Shown here in pieces: positions 1-13,601 of a stretch of DNA of 64,000 nt. The DNA is from Aphidius gifuensis. Its lineage: Eukaryota > Arthropoda > Insecta > Hymenoptera > Braconidae. A program made the translations under genes and the position numbers. The stretch is taken from NCBI RefSeq assembly GCF_014905175.1, contig NC_057792.1, positions 17,056,963-17,120,962 of the forward strand, written 5' to 3'. The notes under the pieces are model-generated. The model searched no databases and was not told the origin of the DNA. It saw nothing but the letters and a program-made list of their open reading frames with translations. The stretch's first letter is position 1; every line of letters begins with the position of its first letter.

Positions 1-3000
1 TAGTTTAAGATAAAAAATTCATTTTATTTTTGTACGGAATTTTTTTTTTTTTCTATATATTTTTAATATGTAATTATAATTTATTTATCAAAAAAATTAT
101 ACCATGCAATGTTCCGTGAGTAGATAAATACCGTATAAAACAAGAAAAAAAAAAATAATTAAATAAAAAACGATTACTATTTATTTATTTATATATTTTT
201 AAAAATTTTACAAAAAAAAAAAAAAAGAGAGCAAAAATTAGTTTGTTTTTCATTAGTTAATTATTAATTATTTAAAAGTTTAAATAAATTTTTTGTTGTT
301 AAATTTATCATAAATAAAAAAACGATATCAATTAAAATTATATAACTGAATCTAAAAGAAATAGCCATATTTTATAAACATAAATTTAAGTGACGACAAG
401 TACTTAAACTCATCAATGTTTTTTATTTATTTATTTTTTTAAATGTAGTATACAAACAGTAGCACGTGCTAAACATGGTCCTATATTTACTCATCAAATA
501 ATATTGATAAATAAATTTTTTAATATCCTCGTTTACTATAATTAATAAAAAAAAAAAATTGTTGAAAAATGATGATATAATACAGAGTCAGAAAATAATT
601 TTGTTGAGGTCTTGGAGCGCCATGTAATTATAATAAGTTAAGTGTTCATTGAACCACAAAAAAAAAATAGTCCTCATTATATACTTTTGTATCTTTTTGA
701 TTAAAAAAAAAAAATGATAAATAAATAAATATAATTTTTATTAAAAATTAAATTAAGTTTATAAATAAATAATTTTTTCCTCCATGATAAATCAGTTTGT
801 TTAAATAAATAACGTCAATAAATATTGCTGACTCATTTTTTAAAATTTAAATAAATATTCGAAATAAGAATTCTATTAAAATTTAAATGTGGATATTGAA
901 TTATTTTTGTTACAATAAAACCCCATGATAAATGAATAAATGCATTGTTTTTTTTAAAAATATTTAAGCAATTTATTTATTAAAAAAAAAAATTATTAAT
1001 AATGAATTATATGGGCGTATCTGTGTGTTGTATTGTCGGTCATAAAGGCATAAAGATTAAACACATGCATCTGCCACATACAGAGTCTCATTGACTACCA
1101 AGTGTATCATTTTACACATGTTTTAATATTAAACATACATCAATTATTATATAATAATTATGGTTGTTAATAATAAAGTTAACTCTACTTGGAAATTATT
1201 AAGAAATTTATCATCTTTATGTTTATATAATTTTTCATATTTGATTTATTTTATTTTTTTAAATGTATATGGATATTTAAAAATTGTAACAGAGGCGTCG
1301 ACATTCTTATCATGTTATTTATGATTCATGGGTGATGACGAGATCAAGAGTGAGGATATAATTTTTTTTTTTTTTATAGTCTTCAGCTGGAATGACAGAG
1401 CTCAAAAAAAAATTTAAATAATAATTTTATCAGTCTTGGATAAGTAAATAATTTTTTGACAATTATTAATATTTATTTGACATTTTTTTACTTGATTAGC
1501 TAGGCACAGTATTTTTTTTTTAACTGAAATTTAAATTTATCATTGTAGATAAAAAAAAACAATAATTTTTTTTATTTCTTATTAATTTTTCATGCTTTCC
1601 CTAATAAAAATATTAATCCTTTTCTTTTAATACAAAAAGGCGAAAATTTTTTTTGTATTTTCTCGATTTTTTCTATGCTTTTTCACAACTTTTTTTTGAA
1701 AGGAAAAAGCAGAAAAAGTCTTCGATTTTTTACCGCAATTATATGACATTTTTCTCATTAAAAATAGACAACATTTAAGTTAAATAAAATATAATTTATT
1801 CATATATACATAATTAATTTATAATATATTTTTGCAAACTTTAATTTATAGCAATTTATGTTTATTTAATTTTTCCACATTCTCAAACGTTTAATTACAC
1901 AATTTTTTTTTTATAATCTAATAGCTGATGACACTGTTTATGCTCGAGTAAATTCACAATATTTCTAGACTTGGCGGCAATTAGTTAACGACTTTTGATA
2001 AGCGTCAGATGATTAACACAAAGTCGGATCATCAACAAAGTCATCGAAAGAAAAAATTATAAATTATATTACCCAAATAAAAATAAATATATTTTTATAA
2101 ATATAAAAAAAGCTTAAAGAAATGATTAGATGTTGAAACTTTTTATTTTTTTTTTAAACTACTGTACGTGCCCCACTTCCGGTTATCTCGATTTATGGGC
2201 GAGGGCTTTTTTTTTTTAATCGTTCCGGTCGATTGTTTTGAGCTGTCATCACAACCAGACTGATTGTCATATAAATTTTATTTTCTATCGATACTATAAA
2301 TCTCATATTTAAATATCTAAAAATTATTCATAAAAAAAAAAAATTATTTAAACATACTGTACGAAATTTTTCAACAAGTCATTGATGAAATTTTAACACA
2401 TGATTCTTTGTGGGCACACTTCTTCCCGAGGGCAATATTAAAAATAAAAAAAAAAACCAAGTAAATAAATTTAAAACACTTTATAAAATATACCTGATCA
2501 TTGTTTAAAAATAAATATTAAAAATATTAATAATAACCCTTCAAACTGTCATTCAACATTTCATCTTCTCAATTAAACATTTAATTACCAAGATGTACCC
2601 ACAACATATTATCATACAAAAAATATATATATATTTATTTTAATTAATCATAAAAATATATTGCAGTCAATTTGAATTAAGATGCATTTAAAAAAATAAA
2701 TAAACGAGAAATCATGATGTAGCAAATCGTGAAAATATTAAAATAATAATGATCATTTCGCTGAATAAAAATTCATTTGACTCTTTCGATGCGTGAATAA
2801 TATAAAAATAGTGACATGACTTTTTTTTTTTCGAGCAAAAAGAAATGCTGAAGAGATGAAGAAATAAAATAAAAATAAAAAAAAATTCACCACGGGTGGT
2901 TTTGAAGATGACTATCGGAGGTGTTAATTCGATAATCATATTTTTTTTTTCATTCACAAAAAATTATTATAATATAAAATGATAATTAGAAGATGATTGA

Positions 3001-5114
3001 AAAAAAAAAACTAATGATGTTTGAACCAGATAATATGATATTTATTAAAATAAATTGTATAAAAATGTTAATTTTAAAATTTGCATATGAGATATTATAT
3101 ATTTTAAAAGAAAATATATATTTTTATTTGTTTTTTTCGATATCAAGGACGTCGAGTAAAAGCGGATAAAGACGTTGATTGTCGATGAATGGTTGTCGAT
3201 CACGCGAGAGAGATAATCTGGCCTCGGCTACCTTAAAAAATATATCGCCTATATAATGAGACTAACCAGATAAAATAAAAATTAAGATAAATCTTTTATA
3301 TAAAAATAAAAACTGATACAAGTATCTGTTGGAAAATAATATTTTAAAAAATATTTAGTGCTGTTGATTTTTTTTTATACACGAAACTCAATAGGTCTCA
3401 GACTCTCAGCTGATATTTTCGTTCGAAATTATTGCAAGATTGGATGACACGAGTGAGGATTAAAATTGTGAAAAAAATAATTTAATAAAAAAAAGGAGGA
3501 TAAGATACTCAGGGGGGGCCAAATGACCCCACAAGGAGTATATTAATTTAGTATTTTATATTTTTAAATGACTTGACACTTATTTTTAATATATTGATTA
3601 ATGAATTGTCAATTTTTATTTATAAATTCTATATCATCTAATTGTACTGATGATATTTCTATCTATGCCATCAAAAATTTAAAAAACTAATAAATATTTT
3701 AACATAATTATCAGAGTAATTTAAATAAATAAAATTAAGTAAATTTTACATTTTTTTTTTCAAGTTTAAATCTGGATTATCTCTTGTGTTTTTTTCTTTC
3801 GTTAAATTTAAAATTATTTCGTTAATATTTGTGTCAATATGTCGTACAGATACATATAATTTCGAAAATAAAAAAATTTGTTTATTTTTTCATTTGAGTT
3901 GTAGTGATTCTTTGAGTGGTGAATAAAAAAAAAATCCCTTTATTTGAATAAAATTTATAATCAAATATTGTTTGTCAAAAAAAAAAAAAAAGGTGTCAAG
4001 TTTAATAAGAAAAAAAAAAAAAAATGTACGTTGTTTTACATTAATGGCCACTTAGCTACATGTAAAATACACTAAAAAAAGAATGAGGTCAAGGAGAGAC
4101 CAATTGACCTGAAAAATTGAACCATATAATTTAAAGATTATTTTAATAATATAATTAAAAATATGTCTGCCATTTATGAGGATATTTTAATATTAAAATC
4201 ATTGCTGCATGTTGATAAAAAATATATAGTTTATGAATTTATAAAAAATAAAGAACATCTCAGTTGTAATTCAATCCAATTTAATATTAACTCATGTTTA
4301 TTTAATTTTATTTATGTTTTTTATCTCATTACAAAAAACACTCATAGTGATGATGATGCTTTCTCGATGTTGCAATCACACTTGTATCCAATATCATATA
4401 CATAACTATTTTTTATTTTTTTTAATTTTTTAATTCAATCTACTTCCTCATGCATCTTGCCAACTAAATTAATTTTTTTCTTTTATTTAATTTTAATTAC
4501 AAGACTCATCTATATATTTAAAAAATAAAAAAAATAACTAGTAACTTTTATAGTATTTAAAAAAATATATAAAATTAAACAATAGTGTCTTTGTTTAAAT
4601 GAAAATTAAATTATTAATATTTATAATAATATTATTATTTTTTTAATTTTCTAATAAATGGTTATTTATTTTTTGACCTATTGATGTTTTTACTATCAAC
4701 TAGAAACTGATATAATTAATTTAAAAAAAAATACAAAATCCATAAATTAAAGTAATATTTAAAAATAATTATTAACAAATACATTGATATTATTTATTAC
4801 TTTATTAGTAAATTTTTAAATTATTTTTTTTTGAAGCAATTACGTCTTTGTTTATATTTGATGCAATTATTATTTTAACGAAACAAGACACTTTGGATGA
4901 AGCCATCATCCGTTGTTAGTGATTAATTAAGCTTTCCAAGTAGTCATGTAACAAGTGAAATATTATTATTGCTACTCTGATGTCGTCATGATCAATTTAA
5001 ATAAAAAAATACAAATAAAATTTTTAAATAGCTATGTATTACCCTAAGGTAATATCCATTATAATTTTTTAAATTTATTTAATTTTTAAACTAAAAATTT
5101 CTTGTTTATTTCAG
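1..5114. other. A/T-rich stretch with no resolved gene
   Basis: No open frame here reads as a convincing protein. The stretch is dominated by A and T runs and short ATAA-type repeats. Because the first visible exon of the ADAMTS-like gene opens in mid-codon with a signal-peptide-like sequence, its start codon and promoter must lie upstream, here or beyond the left edge. Two less A/T-rich patches, about 3140-3240 and 3375-3460, are the best candidates for regulatory or 5' exon sequence. An ATG at about 3440 followed by a donor-like GTGAGG was tried as first exon, but its reading phase does not join the exon at 5115. Confidence 0.5.
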
Positions 5115-8100
5115 ATTGATAATAATTATTCTCGCCATGTGTTCTTTGGCTCACAGTTATTCACCTGAATATCCAACAAAGGTAATTTAAAGAAAAATAA
5201 TAATAAATAAATAAATAAAAATTTGATAAATATTATTCTCATGATGATAAATATTTTGACTATTTATTTTTGATATTTAAATTGATTTAATTGTCGATAA
5301 ATAATTTATATATATTTTTTTAAATCAGTAAACAATTAAATTTAATTTAACATATGATTTGTAAATTGATTGTTAATTTAAATTTCATCAAGACAATTTG
5401 CATCATGTGTTTTTTTAAATTAAGAATTTCTATTATCATTTATTTTTGATGATAAATATTAATAAAACTTTTAGGTTTTCAATATGATACAGGAAAGAAC
5501 ACAGTATGGTTTTGGGAGAGACAATAGAATTCGTGGTACATGGTCACCATGGAGTTCCTGGAGTGATTGTTCCAAGACTTGTGGAATTGGTGTTCAATCA
5601 CAGGCTCGTGAATGCATTCAACCACGGTAATAATTAAGTTCAAAAAAAATCATAAAAACCATACCGACAAAATAGAATAACAAAAAATAAAAATTACATA
5701 AAGGATATTTTTACTGAGAAATTTGAAATTGCTAAGAGATTTCCACTGGTAAATATACGAAAATAATATTGAAGTTGTTGATGCAATGAACATTCCTCAT
5801 TTTCATTCAAACGTATTATATATACATCAGGTAAAAATAATAAAAAAAATATATTGAATTGATGTTAATGACAGAGGCGCCGACGTTTATTCCAGCCTAT
5901 CGTTTTGCTCCATAATTTAATTTTTTTCTTATATTTTATTTCTATTTCCACTTGTAATATTTTTTTTTTGTCTTTGGCGTCACGATTGGTACCTACCAAG
6001 CGTTATGAGAGCACTTGATACATCAAGTTCTTTCTCGGCCACCCATCAACACCAAGTATTTATTATTATTTTTTTTTATCTTCTAGCTAATTTTTTTTTT
6101 TACTTAGATTTTTATTCATTTTTATAACGGTGACATTGGCTTATTCACATCGTTAAATATTAAACATTAATTCTTTAGATAAATATCAAATTATGCCATA
6201 TTATTTTATTAATATCAATAAATTTGACATTTTAATATTTCTCTATACTAAAGTTATTACAAAAAAAATTAAATTAAATTTTTTATTCAACTAGTGGACT
6301 TAGAAAAAGAAGTGTCATTGATGGTGTTAATTCAACTAGTCTCAAACCAATTTGCATTGGTACTTATAAAAGATATCACATTTGTAACACTCAGGTAAAA
6401 TTATTGAATAAATTTTTTTTCTACAATATTATAATAATAATTTTAATATAAAATAATTTAGGAATGCTCGAATTATCCCGAGGATTCAAGAGCAGAACAA
6501 TGCGCAAAATATAATGGTAGAATGTACAAAGGTGAAAGCTACAATTGGATACCATTTTTAAATGGTAAAAAAAAAAAAATAAATAAATTTAAAAATAAAT
6601 AAATAAATATTAATTGTTAATTAAATTTTAGCACCAAATCCATGTTCATTAAATTGTCGTGCAGTTGGACAAGCATTTTATGCAACATTAGAGCCAAATG
6701 TTATTGATGGTACACCATGTGATGGACCAAATGTTCGTGGTAAAAGTACTGGCTTGACAATTGATCATACTGAACAGTGGCTATGTGTAGCTGGACAATG
6801 CAGAGTAATATTTTTATTTACCTTTTATAATATACCTATGATCTTGATGATAATTTTTTATTTGTATAATTAGCCAGTTGGATGTGATGGGGTTGTTGGA
6901 TCAGGAGCAATTCGTGATACATGTGGAATTTGTGGAGGATCTGGAAGAGTTTGTAAATTATTTGAGGGTATATTTATGGAACCAAATCTTCCAAAAGGTC
7001 ATCAACCAGTTACAATTATTCCCAAGGGTGCAATGTCATTGAATATATCTGAATTACGTTACAGTGGAAATTTTTTAGGTTTACCAATTATGAAAAACAG
7101 TTTTTACTTGTTATAATAATTAATGATAATAAGTATATTAATTTAGGATGATAATTGTTTTTTTTTTTAGCATTAAAAGCTGAAAATGGAAGCTATATTT
7201 TAAATGGTCCGTATTCTGTTAGTCCAAGTGGTATTTATAAAGTTGCTGGTACTGTTTTTACATATCAAAGAGGTGACAAATATCGTATGGAATGTGTTAT
7301 TGCTGCTGGACCACTCAATGAATCAATTAGCCTTGAAATTTTGTATCACGAAATGAATCCAGGAGTATTATATAAATACATGCTACCAACAAATGATTTG
7401 AATGATAATAATTATGATATTTCTCCTCCACTTTATACTCCAGGTGATCATCATTTATATTTAATAATCGAAATATTTTTTGTATATTTACTTATTTAAT
7501 TGTGTTATTTTCAGAAACAAATACAAATTATATTTCTAATTTAATACCTCAATTGTCAAATCCCTTGAAAACAATCACGTAAGTTTTGTAACATTTTTAT
7601 ATTTATTGATGAAGATTAATTTAATTTATAATTTTTTTTAGACAAGAAAAAAATATAGAAACACGTTTATCGAAAAATCAACATGATGAGAGTAATAGAA
7701 ATAATAAATATCCATTAATTTTGATGGAAAATAAAACACCAAGTATACATTTATTAGAAAATAAAAAAAAAAATAAAAAACATAAATTTCAATGGAAAAT
7801 TGTTGGAATGACGACATGTTCTAAAACCTGTGGCGGAGGTAAATATATATATTTTTTTTTTTCGAATCAAACGTGGGAATTGTCTATAGAAATAAATTAA
7901 AATTGCCATTTGAACTCTAAAATTTCTATCAATGTCAAATTGACAATTAAAAGAAAAAAACAAGAGCCATTAAAAAAAATTAAAAGACCATTTTGATCAA
8001 AATGCTGTGAATGAACTTTTAACTGAAATATATTCTCCGACAATAATTAATTACATCATATCATTGCCTAAATTTAGTTCAGTCACTTTATCTTCATTTC

Positions 8101-10500
8101 CTGTTTTTTTTTTTCATTTAAAGATACACTTTTTTTTTTTATTTAGTTGTAAAAAAATATTAAATGACAAAAAAAATTATTTAAGGAATTCAAAGTACAT
8201 TGATAAAATGTATCAAAGTTGATAAAGATATTGAAGTACCAGACAGAAGATGTAGACGTTTCGAAAAGCCAAAAATCCAATCATCAACTCATTGTAATGA
8301 TCTTCCATGTCCAGCAAGGCAAGTTAATTTTATGCTTAGAAATACAAAGAACCCTTGCCATTAATTAGCTGTATTATTAAAAAAAAATAAAATAAAATTT
8401 GTTTTTTAATTTTATTGTCCAATTAAATATAAAGATGGAGAGCAGATGGTTGGTCCGAGTGTTCAGTAACATGTGGTACTGGTGTAAAAACAAGAAAACT
8501 TGAGTGTGTACAAGAGTTAAATACAAAATTAACAATGCGTGTTGCTGCTGGTGCATGTATACAACCACCAGATTTAACAACAATTGGTACTTGTCATCTT
8601 TCACCATGTCCAGAAGTTAGAAGTATGATATTACCACAAAGAGATACTGTACCAAGATGGGACGTTGGTAATTGGAGTCCAGTAAGTTATTTTTATAAAT
8701 ATTAACATTTTATTGTTGATGATGTGATTGAAAAAAAATAAATATCATATTGACAGTGCTCATCAACGTGTGGTAAAGGAATTAAAAATCGTACAGTAAC
8801 ATGTATTACAACACGTGAACCATGCTCACAATCAACAAAGCCACTTGTCGATAAAACATGTGATACACCATGCAATAATAATTTACCATCACAAAAAAAT
8901 AATAATAAATCCATTTGGCTATACAGTGATTGGTCTTCCAAGGTAAAAAAATATTTAATTTTTTATTTTTATTTCATTATATAAATCTCAGAGTTTATGC
9001 TAATACGTTTCAAGAGTATGATTAATGCTAAAATCCAACATCTGTGTAAACCAAGAGTGGCAAAATAACTGACAAGTGGTCGACAGTAAAAAAAAAAAAA
9101 AAAAAACATATTAGAATATTTAAATTATCATACACAAAAACAATAAATATTCAACTCTTGAAAATACAAAAAAAAAATATTATATCTGTGTTGAAATATC
9201 TTGAACATTAGACAACACTGCTTGACAAATATAAATGAATGAAAATATAATATTCTTCACCTTTGAAAATAAATAATCTCAAAGACAAACCTATACCTTG
9301 ATCAAACAATTTATGACTCTTTGAACATTTGCGAGTATTTCCTCTCGATAATATTTTTTTTTTTTATATTTACCTCAATTTTTATTTATTTATATTTATT
9401 TTAAATATTTTTAAAAATGCATAATAATATTAGTGGTTTATCTTGATTCCACGCTTAATAAAAATATTTAAAAAAAAAAGAAAAAATATTTTTTAAATTA
9501 AAAATTACACAGTATTTACTTTGAAATAAATTTTTTAATTTTTTTTCTTTAGTGTATGACAGAATGTGAGCATAAAGTGGAGACAAGAAAAATAGCCTGC
9601 AGTGATGTCAGTGAATTATTTTGTGACTCTGAAAAAAAACCAGCAACTATTAAAAATTGTTTGAATGAAAAAAAAAAATGTCATGATGATGCCAAATGGT
9701 TCACTGGTCCTTGGTCATCTGTAAGAATAATTATATATTATTTTTTTTTTCTTCATAATAATTTTATACCCTGTATTTAAAATATATTTTTGAATTTATA
9801 TTGACAAATCCCTTCAACATTTTGTAATAATTAAAAAAGAAAAAAAAAAAAAAATCGAAATATTACGTTGAGTATGATAAAAAATTGAATGAATTTTTTG
9901 TTAAAAGTGTTCCACCATGTGTGGCGAAGGAATAATTCGCCGTGAGGTAATTTGCATTGGTAAATCATCTGGTGAATCAAATATACTTTCGGATAATAAT
10001 TGCACTGGACCAAAGCCGCAAGCTGAAGATACTTGTCGGTTGTCTGCATGCCAACCCGAATGGTACATGTCTGACTGGGGCGAGGTAAATTTGTTTTTTA
10101 TTTTCATAACTGTCATATGGTTATCTTAATTTTATTTTATATTGAGAATTTATTTATATTTTAAAATATCAGTGTTCAGCTTCCTGTGGTGGTGGAATTA
10201 AAGAACGAATTGTTAAATGTATTCATGATGGTGTTGCTACTTTAAATTGTGATTCATCAACAAAACCATCTGATAAAATATCATGCAATATTGATGCTTG
10301 TCCACGTGATTTAATACAAAAATCTCCCAAGAGTAAGTTACTTAAATTAATTGTTATTATGATTTTTTTATTAATTATTTTTGTTATTTTTAGAAGTTCG
10401 TAAATGTGTTGATGAATATCCAAAATGTGCATCAGTTATTAAGGCTGGCCTTTGTCGAATGAAATATTACAAATACTCATGCTGTGGGTGTCAAAATTAA
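5115..10500 (+). CDS. ADAMTS-like secreted matrix protein (5' incomplete)
   Basis: Sixteen exons read through in frame: 5115-5181, 5475-5626, 6295-6394, 6462-6564, 6632-6804, 6874-7078, 7171-7443, 7515-7578, 7642-7838, 8186-8318, 8435-8681, 8757-8942, 9553-9720, 9908-10084, 10173-10332 and 10394-10500. They give 836 residues plus a missing N-terminal start. The order is: hydrophobic signal-peptide core (LIIIILAMCSLAHS), thrombospondin type 1 repeat (WSPWSSWSDC, residue about 45), ADAMTS cysteine-rich region and spacer (about 107-350), six further thrombospondin repeats (about 428-795), and a C-terminal PLAC domain with CRMKYYKYSCCGC. No metalloprotease or disintegrin domain is visible, so this is an ADAMTS-like protein and not a protease. 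Family members act in the extracellular matrix. Fly relatives include nolo and lonely heart, and I cannot say which is the orthologue. The intron after 8318 has a GC donor. The fifth repeat lacks the usual CSxTCG motif. Confidence 0.92.
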
Positions 10501-10869
10501 TACCACAATTATTTCCAATGATAATTGTAAAATTAGTCCCAGTCAATTGAAAAAATAAAAATAAAATTTAAAGTCTGAATTATTATAAATTCAATATAGC
10601 TTAAATAAATTTTTTTCAATATTAATTAAAATTATTATAAATATTAAATAAGTTTTAAATTAAAATTTAAATTATTTTTTATTGTATAAATTTGAAAAAT
10701 AAAAATATAAAAAAGTTCAGTAAAAAATTATTATTAAAATATTAAACAATTATTTATTTATTTTTGTGAAAAGTGATGCTTTTTGTTTTTATTTTGAATT
10801 ATAAAAAAAAATGTGTCATTGTTGTTTATTTTATTATCTTATTTAAAAAAAAAATTATATTTATCTATT
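10501..10869. other. Convergent 3' intergenic gap
   Basis: About 370 bases of A/T-rich sequence separate the stop codons of two convergent genes. AATAAA-like signals occur on the plus strand just after 10500 (aaaaaataaaaataaaa at about 10549-10565), so both 3' untranslated regions probably end in this gap. Confidence 0.5.
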
Positions 10870-12534
10870 TTAAACACGATCATTAGTCATTGCAACACCT
10901 TTGCCAGTCCATTGTTCTTTGAGATTAACTTTAAGACCCAAATCTCTCATGGCTGCTTTGACATCTTGTTCAAGTGCACTACCATGATTTGCAATGGCAT
11001 CTTGAAATATAGATTCAATACCATGTGTAATAAATTCAAGTGATTCTGTTTTATTTCTAACAGTCATATTACGAATAGCCCATGAGCCTTGTTTAATAAC
11101 ATTTTGACTTTTTGGATAATGTTTTAATGCATCAACAATAATACCTGGTGCACCACAATCATAAAATACACCAGAATTTGATGAACTTCTTAGTGTCAAT
11201 GCTGATATACAAGCTAAACCAGCAGCAACAACATTTTCAGATGTCTAAAATCATAAAATAAATCATCAATTATTAATTGATCAATAAATTATTTTGATAA
11301 GCTAATAAACATTACCTTGAATCTACTTAATGTTGATATTATTAATGGTGCACTACCAGATGTTATAATATGTGCTTTGACATTGTCATTACCAGCAAGT
11401 GCCTTAAGTAATTTAAGTGCTTGCCAATTAAGTCTTTCAGTATCTGGATGATTTATAATAACATCTAAAATAAATGTTAAACCACCAGCATCTTCAACCT
11501 CTTGACAAAATTCATTTCTAACAATAAGTGTTGCCAGGGTTAGCATCAAATCACCAACAACTTTTTCATTATCTTTAAATTCTGTAAAATAATAATTTTT
11601 AAATTTATTTAACATGATGTTGTTATTAATAATTTATAATTTGTAATTAAATATTTACTTGATAATAAAAGTGTTAAAATTTCTAATGATGATCTGGCAA
11701 TTTGTGCAGCATGTTCATGTGCTTTTCCATATTCATGTCTCAAATCATCATCAAGAACCAATGCTCTCATAACACCACAAGCAGCTCTAAGTTCATCACC
11801 ATTAACATCATTTTTTTTAACAATTTTCATAAGTCGATCTAATATTTTAGCTGTAAATATATTTTGTCTATTTTTTTCATGTTTAATACAGCATTCTTTG
11901 ATCCATTTTAAAACAAGCTGAACAGTAGAAATATCTTCAATCTCATCTAGGCAACTAGAATTAAACAGTTCATTAAATAATAATCCAACAAAATATTTAA
12001 CAAATGAAGGAAGAAACTTACTTTATTTGAAATTCTATACCATTGTCATCAAGAAGATCTGGATGTCCATTCATCAATGATATCAATGTTGATAATCCAG
12101 CTTTGAATATATTTAAATTATCTTTTGTTAGCTTAAGAATATCAATAATAATATTATAGGCATTTTCTTTCCCAGCATAAACTCTTCTTGCAATATCTTT
12201 GTTTAATTCAATTTTAAGTTTATTAAAAATTGATTCAACATCATCAAAGTTTTTATTTTCCAGCAAACATTTTAAATTGTCCAGACATATTTTTATTGTA
12301 TTCTCATTGTTATCAAGAGCTAGATCTTTTATTATATTTGACAAATCAATTCCCTGAAAATTTTTTAATACAACAATTAATAAAGTAAAATTAAATTTAT
12401 TTATGTTTTGTTTTTACCTGTGCCTCAAATTGTTTTATAGCATCATCTACAGCTTCTTGTGGTGACATATCAAACTCTTCAATATTTTCTTTGACAACTT
12501 CATCATAAGTTTCTTGTTTAATAACACGTACCAT
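10870..12534 (-). CDS. ARMC6: Armadillo repeat-containing protein 6
   Basis: Five exons on the minus strand (12534-12418, 12353-12022, 11954-11659, 11581-11316, 11244-10870) join in frame to 461 residues, close to the usual ARMC6 length. The protein opens with MVRVIKQETYDEVVKENIEE and is helical armadillo-type repeat throughout. Diagnostic stretches are ALVLDDDLRHEYGKAHEHA, LIVRNEFCQEVEDAGGL, LLKALAGNDNVKAHI and the C-terminal AAMRDLGLKVNLKEQWTGKG, which match ARMC6 as I remember it (RNEFCQEV, RDLG..V.L.E.WTG). ARMC6 is a conserved, soluble, poorly characterised protein. It is convergent with the ADAMTS-like gene and divergent from the small secreted gene at 13602. Confidence 0.93.
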
Positions 12535-13601
12535 TATTGTTAGTTGTTTATTTGTTAATTTTATAAATTCAACTGTAATGTTTTAATCGAGTAATGTTGA
12601 TTTTTTTATTTTTTTTTACAAATAACCACGACCTGATTTACCATAAAAGGATTGATCAATTCAAGGAAAAAGTAGTTTTGTTAGGTACAAAGATGTAAGT
12701 TGTAACCTTCACTTTACCAATAATAAACTCAACTTTAATTATTGTTTTTATTTTTGACAAGTCCAAAAACAGCTGATTAAGTCGGCTTTACAGATTTCTT
12801 GCTGACCTTCGAAATTTATAAATGGCTGGATTTTCCGGAAATTTAAAATTCCGATTTGAATTTAAAAATATAATAATTAGTTTTTAATTAATTAACTTTT
12901 ATGTGGAATATTTTATTTATTTGTTTATTACTTTTTTTTTTTTTTAACAAAGATTTGATAAATAATTTCGAATAAATTTTATATATTAAAATTCAAACTG
13001 AAAATTAAAAAATATATATATAAAAAAAGATATTGATAAACTTTCTAAATTTTCAAAAACCAAATGATAAATATTATAAAAATAATTTATCATAATTTTT
13101 TTTTAACTTGAATTTGGGTCAAAAGTTCATTAGCAAATCAAAATTTATCAGAGATCTTTTGTCACCTTGAATTATTATCATTGTTCGGTGTAAAAATAAA
13201 AAAAACTGATAACGAGAATTAAAGTCGGAAATAATTATAGGCCCCCTGTCGTGTTGGAACAAATGATGTAGATAAGATTTAAAAAAATATTAAAAAATCG
13301 TATTTTAGGTGATGACTTGTTAAGTGGTCGACGATATAATTAGTCTGAATTCGTTTCATCTAGAAAGAAAAGCAAAAGTATTAATTATTTTTTTTAATCA
13401 ATAAATATTTTAAAAAGCAATCATTTAATTTGAAAATTTTCAATTAAACAAATCTAGTGAGTATATAATAATATCAATTAAAAAAGAAAATTAATTATTA
13501 TTAAATTAATAAGTAAAGGAATTACGAAAATTTAAAATGTTATATATTTTTTTTCTTTCAGTTTTTGCTGATACTTGATTGATTTATTAAATTAAAAAAA
13601 A
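12535..13601. promoter_or_regulatory. Divergent intergenic region between ARMC6 and a secreted-protein gene
   Basis: About 1.07 kb lies between two divergent start codons, so both promoters should be here. Near 13546-13561 a T-rich tract ending in CAG just before the plus-strand ATG looks like a splice acceptor, which suggests the 13602 gene has an untranslated 5' exon. Patches at about 12640-12840 and 13190-13350 are less A/T-rich. I could not place a transcription start with confidence. Confidence 0.4.

Noticed and set aside
3438..3450. ATG followed by GTGAGG as the first coding exon of the ADAMTS-like gene
   Set aside because: It ends in phase 0, while the exon at 5115 needs two preceding bases; the join gives a stop within about 18 codons.
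4163..4405. 80-codon plus-strand frame starting at an ATG
   Set aside because: No signal peptide, domain or splice context; composition like the surrounding A/T DNA; its phase does not help the ADAMTS-like 5' end.
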